A stretch of DNA of 52,940 nt, from the NCBI GenBank assembly GCA_013423325.1, contig BLJB01000102.1:1-52940 (forward strand). The letters run 5' to 3'. Made by a program: the position numbers and the translations under genes. Below the pieces are notes generated by a model. That model was not told where the DNA came from and searched no databases. It worked only from the letters and a program-made list of their open reading frames with translations. This document shows, one piece after another, positions 11,912 to 23,089 of this stretch (within the stretch, counting starts at the first letter, position 1; each line of letters begins with the position of its first letter). Origin of the DNA: Usnea hakonensis (taxonomy: Eukaryota > Ascomycota > Lecanoromycetes > Lecanorales > Parmeliaceae).

Positions 11912-13312
11912 ATGTACACTTACACCCCCCACTCACTCCATGCCATTGACGTCCGACATGTCAAAAATGTCCGCACAACAACAAGCAACTCCCCACTGGC
12001 CCACCTTCCCGGTGACCAACACATCAAACACGTCCCTCTGACCCACCTCTCCATTTTATCCCCCTACTCCGCCCTCATGCTCTCCATCGTCCTCGTCATC
12101 CTCTTCCTCCTCAAACAATTCGTCATCGATGCTTTCCTCATCAGACGTCTCTACGGCGACAAATACACCCGGCTGAATGATTGGCAACGAAGGAGCTTTG
12201 TGAACCATCATATTGCTGGAGGCACGAAACTACTCATCTTGATCGTGGCCGTGTATCCGTTTATCAACGTGGCGTTTCGCTATGCCGTGTTGGATGATCC
12301 GTTCGCGAGGGGTTCCAAGGTCACGATGGGGGATATATTGGTGGTGTGTACGCAGATGCTGGTGGGGATGTATATTTTTGAGTTGATTTACCGTGTCAGG
12401 ATCAGGTATGCAGTCTCTTTCTATTGCTGCCTCTGTCGTGATGGGACCTGGTTTTATATTTGAGAGAATCCCAAACACTAAAGCTGCTGCTCAAAGCTAT
12501 GTGAAGAAGGGGCCGGGGAAGAAACAGACGCTGACTGGGCATCTCTAGTGTCATCAGCTCTATGCATCACGTGGGAGCCATCATGGTAGCGCAGGCAGCC
12601 ATTGCTATCAGTCTGGATCTGTCTAAGGAGAGAGATGCCACTATCGAGTTCATTCTCTGTACCGTATGGGGTAAGTCTGATCCTACCCACCGGCTCCCCT
12701 CCTCCCTCTCCATCCCCATCATCAATCTTTTCCCCAAAAATTGCCCTCTATTATTACCCATCCCTCTCTAACATCATACCCCCCCCATCAGGTGCCTTCG
12801 ACATCGTCTGCGAACTCCTCCCCCACATCGCCATGATCCTCTACCGCGTCTACCCGACCCGCCACCTCTTCCTCTCCCGCCTCTTCCTCTTCGGCGCCTG
12901 CACCACCTTCTTCGGCACCCTCTCCGAAACCCTCGTCGTCTTCTACCTCTTCGGCTCCCTCTGGTATAAGTGGCAGCTCGCCTTCAAAATCGTCACGCCG
13001 CTCTTGCATGTCGCATTCAGCGCGACACAAATACATGGCAGCCGCATCCTGTGGAGTATGCATAAAACGCAGCTGGGGATCTTGGAGGGGGAGGGGAGGG
13101 GCATGGAGGGTGGGGTCGTGAGGGGCGTGGAGGGAGAATGTGAGAGGGTGGCCGAGGCAGGGAGTGCCAGGGTTCCAGAGGGCTTGCTGCACGAATTTGC
13201 TAAGCCCGAGAGCTGCGTTCCCATGTTGGCCGTCGATCATTCGCCCCTTGTCGCGCCGCACACGACCACTGTAACACCATCATCATCAACCGAGACCCGG
13301 GTCAAAGCGTGA
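11912..13312 (+). CDS. TLC-domain-like multi-pass membrane protein
   Basis: Three in-phase exons, 11912-12405, 12549-12670 and 12792-13312, give 378 residues. Both introns have GT/AG ends (GTATGC...CTCTAG; GTAAGT...CATCAG), and CGCTGACTGGG before the first acceptor is a good branch site. The protein has about six or seven hydrophobic segments. After the first helix comes a W-Q-R-R-S-F-V-N-H-H element. A helix ending in YRVRI is followed, across intron 1, by MHHVGAIM, matching the His-His loop typical of TLC/TRAM-LAG1-CLN8 proteins. The last helix pair includes YKWQLAFKIVTPLLH. The tail of about 80 residues is Gly/Glu/Ser-rich and probably cytosolic. TLC proteins act in lipid synthesis or sensing in ER-type membranes; the substrate cannot be told here. 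The family call rests on the HH motif and topology, so an unrelated fungal membrane family remains possible. Confidence 0.75.
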
Positions 13313-13950
13313 AGACGGCCGCCTGGGTGGCTATATCTGTATCTGTTCTCCTGTATATCCATCTCTGTTGGCATGGCATGGCTTGGCTGGGGTTGGGATG
13401 GCATGGCTTGGCGCTTCACTTTGACTGTACTTTTAAAAATCGTAATCATGCATTCATTCATTCATTCATTAATTCATTCATTCACTCATTCATCCGCCTA
13501 CCTATCGCCCCCCGCTCCCTCCCTCCCTCCCTCCAGCAGTTGCAGCCGAGGTAAAGTAAGGTAGGTAGGGCATTGTTTGTTACTTGCGATATATATGAGA
13601 GAGAGAGAGTCGTGTCTTCAGGAAGTCAATGGGGGGTATGTGGGGGGGCTTTGCTTATCCTTACCTTCGCTTGCCTCTCCTCTCTTTTCTTTCTTCTTCT
13701 TCTTCTCTGTGGTCTACACAACTCCCCGCCCCCCGGCTCCCTTTCTGGAAACCCGAACCCCTGATATCCGCAGAGCTTATACCATCGCCCTGGAAAACGA
13801 TGCAAAAAGAATTAGTCTTACTTATAGACCCCCCTTCCCCCCCAACGCGAAAGACTCCATCCATCCATCCACATCCGGTCAATATACCCTTCCTTACAAC
13901 CAACCTCATCTCCTTCTCCCCCCCCCCTCCCTCCCCTCCCGGCTACAAAG

Positions 13951-13983
<33 letters not shown>

Positions 13984-14477
13984 CTACAAAGACCCCCCCC
14001 CCCCTCCCTCCCCACCCAATCTCCTTCCAACCCCTCTCCCTTCCTCTCCCTTCCCTTCCCTTCCTTCCCTCATCCATCCTGCCCCAGAATTATCTCGCCA
14101 CCGCTTCAAATTACTAATATTCCTCCCCTTCGGGACCTTCGGGGAGATTTAAAATTACCATGTTGTTATTGAGAGGAGTGAGTAGAGTAGAGCTGAAAGA
14201 AAGGGCGTATGGAGTATTTTCAAGGCGGAGTTGAGGGGAGGGGAAGGGAAGGGATGCAGTTGGATGGAGATTGTAGGAGGAGGGTAGGAGGGGAGAGGGG
14301 AGAGGGGGGAGGGGAGAGGGGAGAGGGGGGGTTGAAGCAGGCACAAAGGGAGTGTTTTACGAAGTGGAGCAGTCTGTTCGAGCATTGCTCCGGATTTGAG
14401 ACGAGCTTACCTCTAGGGTTTAGTGGCTTGGCAGCGGGATCGAATCAAATTCCCAGCTGCCTCGTGCGTCTGAGAAC
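13313..14477. other. Simple-sequence spacer with long C run
   Basis: This spacer contains an ATTC/TTCA run at 13450-13495, a CTCC run near 13517-13532, an AGAG run at 13598-13608, a TCTTCTTCTT run near 13690-13705 and a run of about 30 C at 13952-13981 flanked by GGCTACAAAGAC on both sides. A purine-rich block (GGGGAGAGGG words) follows at 14275-14330. Long frames here (13577-14152, 13629-14117) are Pro/Ser artefacts of the C runs. Confidence 0.7.
13920..14065. repeat. Poly-C / polypyrimidine tract
   Basis: Almost pure C and T for about 145 bases, with a homopolymer of roughly 30 C interrupted only by two copies of GGCTACAAAGAC. The exact run length is probably unreliable in any assembly. 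Confidence 0.8.
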
Positions 14478-15927
14478 ATGTTCTTCGTTCTTCCACCACA
14501 TGCTCTTCTCTTGGCGGTGTCCGCCTATGAGTTTGAAACGAAGGCGTGCTTGGCGTTGGGGTCCATGGAAGGCGGAGCGGAGATGGTCTGGATCTGGGGA
14601 GATTTTGTCCGGTGGGAGTCTGTAGGATTAGGGAGCCTTGGTAGAGAGAAGTTGGGACCGTCGCAGTGTCCCAATCAGAGACGCGAGTAGCGAATCACCC
14701 CTCGAAGCAATCAAGAAGACACTTTTAAACAGACGACAACTCACGTGTGTTCCCGGTTATGGGTTTTGTAATCGTGGGTTCCTTTGCGATCCGGAGATAG
14801 TCAAGCAAGAGACCGTACTAAGAATTGATTGAAGACGCCCAGGGAGGATGCTGCCCTGCCGATGCGAAATGTTGCGAGGGCGGATCCGGATCCTGCGCAG
14901 CGAGTGGCCAGACCTGTTGCAGCGGTGGTGGCGCATGTGATTCAGGCTACAAATGCTGTGCATCTTTTCAGTGCGCACCTGAAGATGCGCAGTGTTGCAG
15001 CGACGGCAGCTTCTGCGTCCGGGGTCTCAATTGTGTGAGGATCAATGGCGTCCAAGGCTGCTGCGTAGACTTGGGCTGTACTGCATTTGGACCTGATACA
15101 TTCACGATCACACCATATCCGTCCCGTCGATTACGTTCACCCCAGTATCGATTACTCCAATCTCCGTCACACCTATATCAATTCCACCAATATCAATCCC
15201 CAAAATAGTGCCTCCCACTCCCGTCGGGGTAAACCCAGATGACAGCTCCGCTTACGGCTATTACACCACAACCTGGATATGGTACTACTACACCTACTTC
15301 CTGACCACGATTCCCCCCAGCTACACGACTCCCACCTCCACGGAGGTCACAACTACCATCACCACGTTCTCTGTCTACGCCTCGGACCTTGCGGAGGCCA
15401 GTAGTCAATTCGACAGCCTCACGGTCGGGCTGACGCTGCCGACTGCGCTCACGGCATCGAATTATGCGAGCGGCGTCGCCGCGCTCACGGCTACGTCGAG
15501 CTCGACCTTGAGAGTAGGCGGGTTAAGTACCGGTACGGCATCATCGGGGAACTCTGAGGCTGCGGCGAGTGGAAAGGGAGATGGTGGCTTTGGCATGCTC
15601 CTGCTTGGTACTGTCTGGCTGGGGTGGGCGTGCTGGCTATATGGCTCTGATGGGAAATGGATAGAGGGAGGATGGAGGGAGGGAGGTTTGGTTGGGGAGG
15701 GGAGGGGGAAGGAAGAGATGATGGGATGGGATGAGGGGGTGGGGAAGATGGGGAGATCGATGGGGGAGATTGGGGGAAGGGGGGGGAGGGGAAGAGGAAG
15801 GAAAGGGGTGGAGACTGTGATGGTGTTTATTTATGAAGCTGGTACGTTCCGTTACGCAAATCTCGTCTCTACCACCATTCCATTTACTTATACTATTACC
15901 ATAAAACAGCGACGGGACGGGAGGTAG
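14478..15927 (+). CDS. Cysteine-rich, probably wall- or membrane-anchored surface protein (exon model tentative)
   Basis: A start at 14478 gives a hydrophobic signal-like segment (MFFVLPPHALLLAVSA). The first intron is unresolved; GTGGGA at 14611 to CGCAG near 14666 would keep phase. Next comes CVPGYGFC. A 43-base intron 14800-14842 (GTCAAG, branch TACTAAG, CCCAG) joins in frame to a block with CC pairs (GGCCPADAKCC, QTCCSGG, GYKCCASF, AQCCSDG, QGCCVD). This looks like fungal surface proteins with stacked C-x-C-C repeats. A 68-base intron 15078-15145 joins in frame to an I/T/P repeat (ITPISVTPISIPP), a Tyr/Thr-rich region and a Ser/Thr/Gly region. A hydrophobic segment (FGMLLLGTVWLGWACWLY) follows and would suit a GPI signal or membrane anchor. 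A Gly-rich tail after it runs to the stop at 15927 and may be unspliced intron. Function is unknown; role at the cell surface is inferred. Confidence 0.6.
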
Positions 15928-18900
15928 GATCGCTCCAGCTCCAGTCCTAGCATCAGCCCCCTCCGTTTTTTCTTTTTTTTTTCTTGTCCTGTTTCCCCCT
16001 TTTCTACTTTACAATAGGCACATTCGAAGAATAGATAATTACTATTGATGAGTATTTTTTTACCGGGATCCTGGATGCCATGCTAGGACGGATGGATGGA
16101 TAGGAGCGCGGCGAGGAATCAGATACTTGGGTGGGCTTGGGTGGGCTTGGGTGGGCTTGAGTTGAGTTGAGTACGATGGAGAGGGAGAGAGGCTGGTGAG
16201 CGGGATGGGATGGAATGGAAGGAAGGAAGAGAGGAAGGGAGGGAGGGTGGTTTGGTATTGTGGTGTGGTGGTTTAGACGGTGGTGGTGGGTGGAAGGACG
16301 TCTGGCTCTTATTACACTTGGGGATATGAGATATCATCTCATCTCATCTCATCTTATTTTATCTCCATCCACCCCTCCCCTCCCCCCCTCTGGCTTTTTT
16401 ATAACCTCCCCCCCCCCTTTTTCCTATCCGCTTCCCTTTTCCTTATCTCCCCTTATCTGTTAGAGGGGGGAGGGGGGATGTAGTATGTGGGGTTGAGTCT
16501 GGGGTGGGGTTAAGGGGGGGGGGTAAGGGGGTGGAGAGAAAAAAAGGCGGGGGGGCAGGGGGGGGGGAGACGGAAGATATCTTCGTTCTATGGTACTAAC
16601 TACTACCTTTAATAGAAAGCGGAATTGAAGGAGCGACGGCGTGCCCCCGTATCCCGTGCCCTCGTGTCATGTACCTTAAACCCGCCATAGGATAACGGAA
16701 GGGGAGGTAGACAGTAATATTAAACGTAACGCTAACGCTCTACTTCCTAATTATCGAGTGATAAAATGATATCGAAAATATCGCCCCTACCCCCCGGGGT
16801 ACTTGGTACTTCTAGCCTGAGAAATATATACCCTCCTCTTTAATATAATGAAATGGTTGGTGATGGCGGTGATGAGCCTTCCTATCTTATCCTAAGCCCC
16901 TACCTCCCTATCTACTATAATATAATATAAAGTAATATATCCCCTCCCTATCTTATCTCTATCTTATTATTCCCCTCCCTCCCCTCCCCTCCCCTCCCTA
17001 CCCTACTTTCCCCTCATCCCCCTCCCTATCCTATCTTATCCGCGCTCTCGCTACCTTACCTTATCTATCCTATCCTATCCCACAACCCTCAAGGAACGCA
17101 GCTAGCTTACGCATATATATTGATATCATTTCTCTCTGTCCGTCTAACTGACTCGTGCGTTTCCTCTTTTTAAGCCTAGGTTTCTGGGGAGGAGTGGTGA
17201 GGGTGTGGGTGGTGTGCTGGAGAGGGGTGGCGGGGGAGGGGGGGTGGAGGGGAGGGGAGGGGGTGGGGGTGGAGTAATATGGTATGGGGGAGGGGTGTGC
17301 TGGAGCGGAAAAAGTTGGGGGTTCAGAGCGCATAGACGGGGGATGATGAGGGAGAAGGGAGGGAAGGCATTGAGCCCTACGACAGAGAGGGAGAGGCAGA
17401 GTGGCTAGTAAGAGATTGGGAGATGCGGAGCTGATTAGATGGATAGATAGTGCGGCGTTGGATAATTTGGGTTATGAAGTCTTGGTTTTTAGGATAAGCG
17501 CCGTGGTGCGCTTCGTGCCTGTTATTTAAATTAGGAATATATAAAGTATATATCCAGATAAGATTTTGGGATGTGCGAGTAAGGTGTAGGTGATGGGTTC
17601 AGGGCGGATAGTCCCGAGTTTGGGGAGGGGATGAGGGGTTGGATTTATGAGGTAGGGAGGGATTGAGGGAGGGTGATGGCAGTGGTGGGTGTAAGAGGGT
17701 TTTTCTGCTTTACTCTACTCTCCTCTCCTCTCCTCTCCTCTCCTCTCCTCTCCTCTCCTCTACTCGCCATACGCAGTTCTTTTTTACAGTTAAATCTATT
17801 AAGGTAGTGGGGGTTATGGTACTTTAGTGTTGCCTGCTCTGCTCGCAGTGGGCCCCTTCCTTCTTTACTCTTCTCTTGGCGTCAAAGTACTGACTAGTGG
17901 AGCTTGCGTGCTGTGCTGGGATGGATGGAGGGAGGGAGGGGAGCACGTGTTGCTGTTTACAGTGTTTCTTGTCTTGTTCTAAATAAAAAGAGTTCATGGT
18001 GACTTTGTGACATTGCCGCATTTGGTGTAAAGATACTTACTTAGCCTCGGTCTTATTGTGGGCCTCCTGAGATTTGATTGTTCTAGTGGGGGGGGGCTTA
18101 TCTTTTCGGAGAATTACTCCTAGCCCTACTACGTATGAGATGGTTAGATGGGAGCGATTAGCGAAGCGAATAGTAATCGTCCGGGGTATTCTCGCTAAAC
18201 TAAACACTAAACTCATGGGGTCGGAAACCGGTAAAAAAGGGGTGCGGGCAGGCCTCTTGGGGGGCCGGAGAATAGGGGCGGGGGTGGATGATTTGGTGGC
18301 GCTGGCGCTAGGCTGGGTAGATTGCGCATTGTGAGATCGGTGTCCGGACTTGAATGGCTTGGCGGTGGGGCACGTGTGGGTCTGAGATGCGTGGTTTGGA
18401 TAGTCTTACGTGGACCTATTTACGGATTCATAACGTGGTTGGAGGGAGCGATTTTGATGCGTCTTCGCTTTTTTTTTTGGGTGGTGGATCTGGTAGATTG
18501 TTAGATTGGATGGTGGATGGTGGATGGCTCTGATTCGTCCATTGTGTATCAGTGATTATATTAATTCGAGATCTGTAGTCCAGTCGACGGACCTGGGCTA
18601 CGTATTGGGCGCGTTGAGACCCAGTTTTAGAACAGATTGATAACGATCTCTTCGACCGAGTGCGAGTGCTTTCATGCATGCGAAATCCGAGGGACCCGCG
18701 TCTCAGACGCACCTTCCCACTTGGCCCCCATCATCATCGCTGATTCCCGACTTCCAGAGCTGTGCTTCCTTCAAACCTTCACAATGCCGCCTTGCGCATC
18801 CCAGATTCGGTGTGTGTAGCCAAGTGAACAATTCAAGTTACTGCTGTAGCGTGTTCCTCGGCGCCGAGGCCAGTCTTGGGCCTGCGCTCGTGGTGGCTCA

Positions 18901-19002
18901 GGCTCAGCGGCACATACCGCTGGTGTGTAGAGTGCGCAAAAGACTAAGCCGCCATGGTCGCTGTCGCAAATACTCGAAAAAGCCTTGCCCCTGCCCACCG
19001 CC
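15928..19002. other. Long simple-sequence spacer, no gene supported
   Basis: This spacer carries GGGCTTGGGT repeats (16133-16160), CATCT repeats (16336-16355) and G runs at 16510-16570. TAT/CCCTC-rich pyrimidine tracts occupy 16780-17070, and a GGGGTGG-rich block 17215-17280. (TCTCC)n lies at 17722-17762. Frames through these are compositional. Between 17.8 and 19.0 kb the base composition is more normal, but I find no coding signature on either strand. Confidence 0.6.
17718..17763. repeat. (TCTCC)n microsatellite
   Basis: About eight near-perfect tandem copies of the pentamer TCTCC, with edge variants (TACTC, CTACTC). Confidence 0.9.
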
Positions 19003-19743
19003 TTAAGGCTGATAGCAGATGCCGAATCCACCGTCGTGCATCGCCCTCCCGTCTTGAATCTCCTTGACATCTCTATCCAACATTCGACTCGGCGGCACAA
19101 CCGACAGCGATCTGGGCTCCCGGTCAAAACAAGCGCTGGCGTTCACGCTCTTCTTCGTCTCCCGCCATGCTTGTATCTCTGCAGCAGGGCTGGTCTTGTA
19201 TGGCGCACTGCCTTGTTCTTCCGATCTGGGTGAGTCCGGGGAATAGTCGGGGATGAAGGGCCGCAGTTTGGGCAGGATATACCAGAGTTGGTAGATGGCG
19301 GTCAATTGCTCGATGTTAGATTGGAGGAACGTTTTGGCGGGGGTATTGTAGAAGGATTCAATGTTGGCTTCAATGTCACGGCGGATGCTTTGAAGAGAGG
19401 TGATGAGGCTGTGAAGAAAGCAATTAGCTGCGCATTCTTTGTTTCTCTTTTTGTGCGACTGTTACAGGTAGCAGTGTGATGCCGTTTTCGCGTGATGGTG
19501 CAAGCAATAAAATTGTGATACTTACTCCTCGATACTTTGCAAGGTAGCCGCAGCCGAAACAGGATCGTCCTCGTAGGGGGAGGTTTGCTGCAGCTCGTAT
19601 TGCTTGCGCTGGAGGCTTCCGATGAGATTCCCCGCTATATCTTGCAGGAATCTAGAATCGGCTAGCGCTTCATCGAGACACTGCTCGTAGCCTAGAGAAG
19701 AGACAGGAGGAGAAGTCATTGCGAGAGCCTTCATTGCGGCCAT
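19003..19743 (-). CDS. Hypothetical helical protein, two exons
   Basis: The start codon is ATG at 19743. Exon 1 (19743-19526) and exon 2 (19408-19003) flank a 117-base intron with GTAAGT donor and TTCACAG acceptor. The phase-2 junction is exact and gives 207 residues. The N-terminal 130 residues are predicted mostly helical, with spaced Leu/Ile (FLQDIAGNLIGSLQRKQYEL; LQSIRRDIEANIESFY; FLQSNIEQLTAIYQLW). This suggests a coiled-coil or helical-bundle subunit. The C-terminal part is polar, Pro/Ser-rich and probably disordered. I recognise no family; a small subunit of a larger complex is only a guess. Neighbours give no clue, since low-complexity DNA lies on one side and a gene-poor stretch on the other. 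Confidence is for the gene, not a function. Confidence 0.65.
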
Positions 19744-21498
19744 GCAAAATAAAACAAAGAAGACGGTGGAATTGTGACCGGTCCGGGTGGTTGTATATCA
19801 GCGGCCGAGGAAGGATCATCTGAGAGTAATATCCGTAATTGTCATGACATGACAAAGAAGCCAGAACGAGGCAATAAGAAACCGTTTCGGGCATCAATCA
19901 AGGAGCAGCAAAGGTAGCGAGAATTCCAAATAATCCACAAAGTGCGACAGACCGAAAATGAAAGCAGCATGACTTCCTTCACCTGCATAGATTGAAGTGC
20001 ATGAGCAAGAAATTGTAGCGTCCCCCACCATACATCAGAACCAATAAATAACCTTGATTCCACTGCTAAAGGTCGAGTGCCATTCGCAAGCTTCTCCGGC
20101 CAAGCTCGGATGAATGCTTGGTTGGCTCGCGACGCGCTAGGGATCCTGCGATAGGACGGAGATAACAATAAAATCAGAAAACACGACAAATATATTGTAT
20201 GCGCGACGTGCAGAATCGTCGGCATTCGGGGAGTCGGGGTCGCCGTTTCTCATGCATCTAATTGCCGAAAGAGCATTGTCAGCCACACGACCATGCTCAA
20301 TCCGTGATAAAAGATATCGAACTTGCTGGAAACGTGGTGTGAGTGGATGGGGAACCTCGGGTGTGTGTGGCCCCCCGCATCATGTAGGTGCTCGATTGTA
20401 AGCAACAACGCATCTGCGCAGATCACATTTACATGTGCTCTGTATCAGAGGTGCAGCATCGCGCGGGGGTGGTCCTCCCATGTCCACCAATCAAACTCCT
20501 GACCTTGCATCTTGCTGACAGGCGCCCAAGCGACCCTTTAGGATATTTCTCCGGAGCCCGTGCATGGTTCTGGGGTACCTGGGTGACTTAGCTCGCCCGT
20601 GCGTTTGTTTGGCTCGGCGGTGGCTACGGCTCGAGCCGATAGCGCTGCTTCACGACAGGGCCCTAGGGTTGATGTAAGTACAGCGGGACGTACTTATCAT
20701 TGTTACTGCTTAAGGGCCGTGGAAGCGCCGAACTTTGTGGGGGCGAACATGTCCTTATTTCCGCCACCATTTGCGTGATTCCTGCACCAACACATTCGAT
20801 CATTGGACGAGCTCGTCGCACGTACTTGATATCATTTTCAGACAGATAAATACTAGTATCTTCTGCAATATTGCGTGGCTGCGGCGTTCAACATGTTCAC
20901 GGAAATGTGGCCAGTACGCAACCAAGGGAACGTGGCAGAATAATTCTCATCGGCAGGATTCACGGATATGACGTGATGAGCCGGAATCTGGAAGCCCGCT
21001 TCTTGCTGTGACGCTTCCCAAAGGGAATGAGATGGACAGGCGGCAAATAGTGGCATTACCAAGAGACTGATACCGTTGAGTCAGCTTATGGCTTCGCTCA
21101 TGGTGCTGACAACGATCGAATATGAGAACAGCGCCCTATTCTGCAGCTGGTTCCGAGAGATAGCCTTAGTCAGGGCCGAAGCAATAGAGATGTCATAGTA
21201 GCAGCTGAAACTGCAATGTCCGATACTCTACGGCGAATGCTACGATCTAATTGGCAGTTATGTAATTTTTCACGTCTTGGCCGCTTCCTAAGTTTCCCTC
21301 TCCCCGAGTCTTGTGAAGATATATGATGCCTTCGATTGGTTGATAATAGAAAGCTACTCTCTATCTCTGCTAATCTAGCTAGGTGCCGTGAAGGTTACGG
21401 AACCATGGCTCTTGATCTCCTTCGACTCTCATGGCTCTCCGACGCGGCTGCGTCTTGATCCATCCATACCTAGGCAAGATGACAAAGATGTTGTTGCG
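19744..21498. other. Intergenic spacer, no gene seen
   Basis: Only short frames are present. The 127-codon minus frame at 20225-19842 has no motif I recognise and probably covers the upstream region of the 19.7-kb gene. Composition is near neutral, without notable repeats. Confidence 0.5.
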
Positions 21499-22443
21499 CT
21501 AATTGACAACGCGGGATATGAATCCATGAAAAGATTCAATGAACTGGTGAGACGTGTCCTCCTTGCCCATCGGAGGTAGCTTGTCTGCAAGACTGTCCCC
21601 TTTCCCGGACTCTTCAATGTCCATGCAGGCTTCATGAAGTATGAACCGCCAAAAGTCAAAGTTTCTGGGCTGTCCTTTGATCAGAGAGTTGAGCAGTTTG
21701 TGCAGCTGATACCACTGTCCTGCTGTGAAGCGGGAGTTGACCAGCCAGCGGAGCACGTCTCTCATTTGCTCAAACTCCAGGCGGTCAAGAGAAGCCAGTA
21801 TGCTGTAGGGTAATGGATCGCTTGGTAAGATTGCCAGCGTCTGGAGCCGGTACCAAGCCTTCAGAAAGCGTCCGCGCTGAGCCTCTGTTAAGCATTCTAG
21901 ACGTGGGAAAGTCTGCATGGGCCACGGGCCCACTTCTGGGCCCTTAGAGAATCTTTTGATTATTTGATTCCCGTAGAACGTCGAGGCCTCGTGTGCAACA
22001 TCTGCATTTTCTAAGAACTGCTTAGTGACTTTAACCACCAGCCGATCCGTCACGTCGATCAGTCCAGAGCTTACGGTGTCCAATCGCTGCACTTGGGCGT
22101 ATTGCACTTGGACGAATTGGAAAGCTTGATCATAGCAGGGGATGGTGCGGACGAGGAGGGCATAGCAGATTGAAGCCGCATTTGATTTCCAAATTGAGTG
22201 AAGTCCGCGGCAGGTCCTAGCCAAGGCGGTAGCGGTCGAGAAGTCGTCCGTGGACTTGAACACTTCGGTGATTATTTCGATTGGAAGCGCTGTTAGTGAG
22301 CTCGCAGACGAGGCTGACTTGGCTGAAGCTTGACTAGGCAACGCTGAGAATGAGTTTGGAGACATGGCTGACTCGGCTGAAGCTTGACTAGGCAACGCTG
22401 GGAATGAGTTTGCAGACTTGGCTAAGAGTTGACTGGGTAGCAC
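21499..22443 (-). CDS. F-box-like protein with an N-terminal 19-residue tandem repeat
   Basis: The frame is open for 314 codons. It has no ATG at its upstream edge (codon 22443 is GTG, just after TTAACAG, which looks like a 3' splice site). So either a 5' exon was missed or translation starts at the internal ATG at 22365. The first 50 residues contain copies of a 19-residue unit around ALPSQASAKSA, encoded by a 57-base DNA repeat (about 22320-22435). An F-box-like segment follows: LTALPIEIITEVFK then TATALARTCRGLHSIW. The remainder is helical, with no LRR, WD40 or kelch repeat visible. F-box proteins typically tether substrates to SCF ubiquitin ligases; the substrate is unknown. The C-terminus ends in ESFHGFISRVVN. 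Confidence 0.65.
   Translation of the reverse strand: MLPSQLLAKSANSFPALPSQASAESAMSPNSFSALPSQASAKSASSASSLTALPIEIITEVFKSTDDFSTATALARTCRGLHSIWKSNAASICYALLVRTIPCYDQAFQFVQVQYAQVQRLDTVSSGLIDVTDRLVVKVTKQFLENADVAHEASTFYGNQIIKRFSKGPEVGPWPMQTFPRLECLTEAQRGRFLKAWYRLQTLAILPSDPLPYSILASLDRLEFEQMRDVLRWLVNSRFTAGQWYQLHKLLNSLIKGQPRNFDFWRFILHEACMDIEESGKGDSLADKLPPMGKEDTSHQFIESFHGFISRVVN
22318..22440. repeat. 57-base coding minisatellite, two copies plus a partial third
   Basis: GGCTGAAGCTTGACTAGGCA followed by ACGCTG-R-GAATGAGTTTG occurs from about 22320 and again 57 bases later. A diverged third copy starts near 22423. The period is a multiple of three, so it adds 19-residue units to the F-box-like protein without shifting the frame. 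Confidence 0.75.
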
Positions 22444-23089
22444 TGTTAATAGAATTGTCAGTCTATAGATCAGAAGATACGACGTGGTGGTTTACGGACC
22501 TGTGGTAACGGCAACTGCTGATTGTTTGAACTACCGGTGGATGTTCTTTGGTCAAGCACTGATATTGGTGAGCAAATGTGACTGTGACGTGAAGCTGTTA
22601 ATCGACTGACGAGGTTCCTTTGAAAACTTGAAGATTCTTGTTTTCACTAGGGCTGTGTACAACCAGGGAAAAGTGAGGTGAGTAAGAGGCAAGTCCAACC
22701 TCAGTTTGTTGGCCCAGCTAAGGCACACGACTTAGATGCTCAAGTGCGTTACCCCACCATAAAGGAAAATGTTTAATGTGATGTGAATTTTCAGTGGACT
22801 GGATATCGGCTGTTCTGGGGTTTTAATCTCCTACGATGCCCCACTATCGCGAGCGAACCTTGCAACAAGAAGATCTAAGATAGTAGTGAATGATACCGGT
22901 AAAGTGAAATAGTGGCATTTCTAATAGCAGGAGCAATCATTAGGTCTCAAGAGTGAGCTAGAGGCTGCCTAGGCCAAAGAGTCTGCATCCATTCACGACT
23001 ATAGCTTCAGCCGAATCCTTCAAAGAGCTAGGTAAAGCATGCATGCTTCTTCCCCGCCATCATCCCGACCCATCATTCCACCGTATGCC
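22444..23089. other. Intergenic spacer
   Basis: The part near 22444-22500 probably contains an intron of the F-box-like gene (minus-strand GTCCGT near 22498, TTAACAG at 22444). Upstream, a minus frame rich in Ser/Gln lacks a start codon. Nothing else is recognisable. Confidence 0.4.

Noticed and set aside
12788..13261. Glu-rich minus frame of 157 codons
   Set aside because: It mirrors exon 3 of the TLC-like gene, whose helices and splice phases are consistent on the plus strand.
13577..14152. Long Pro/Ser-rich frames
   Set aside because: They follow C runs and CTCC repeats, have no start context or domain, and exist in two frames at once.
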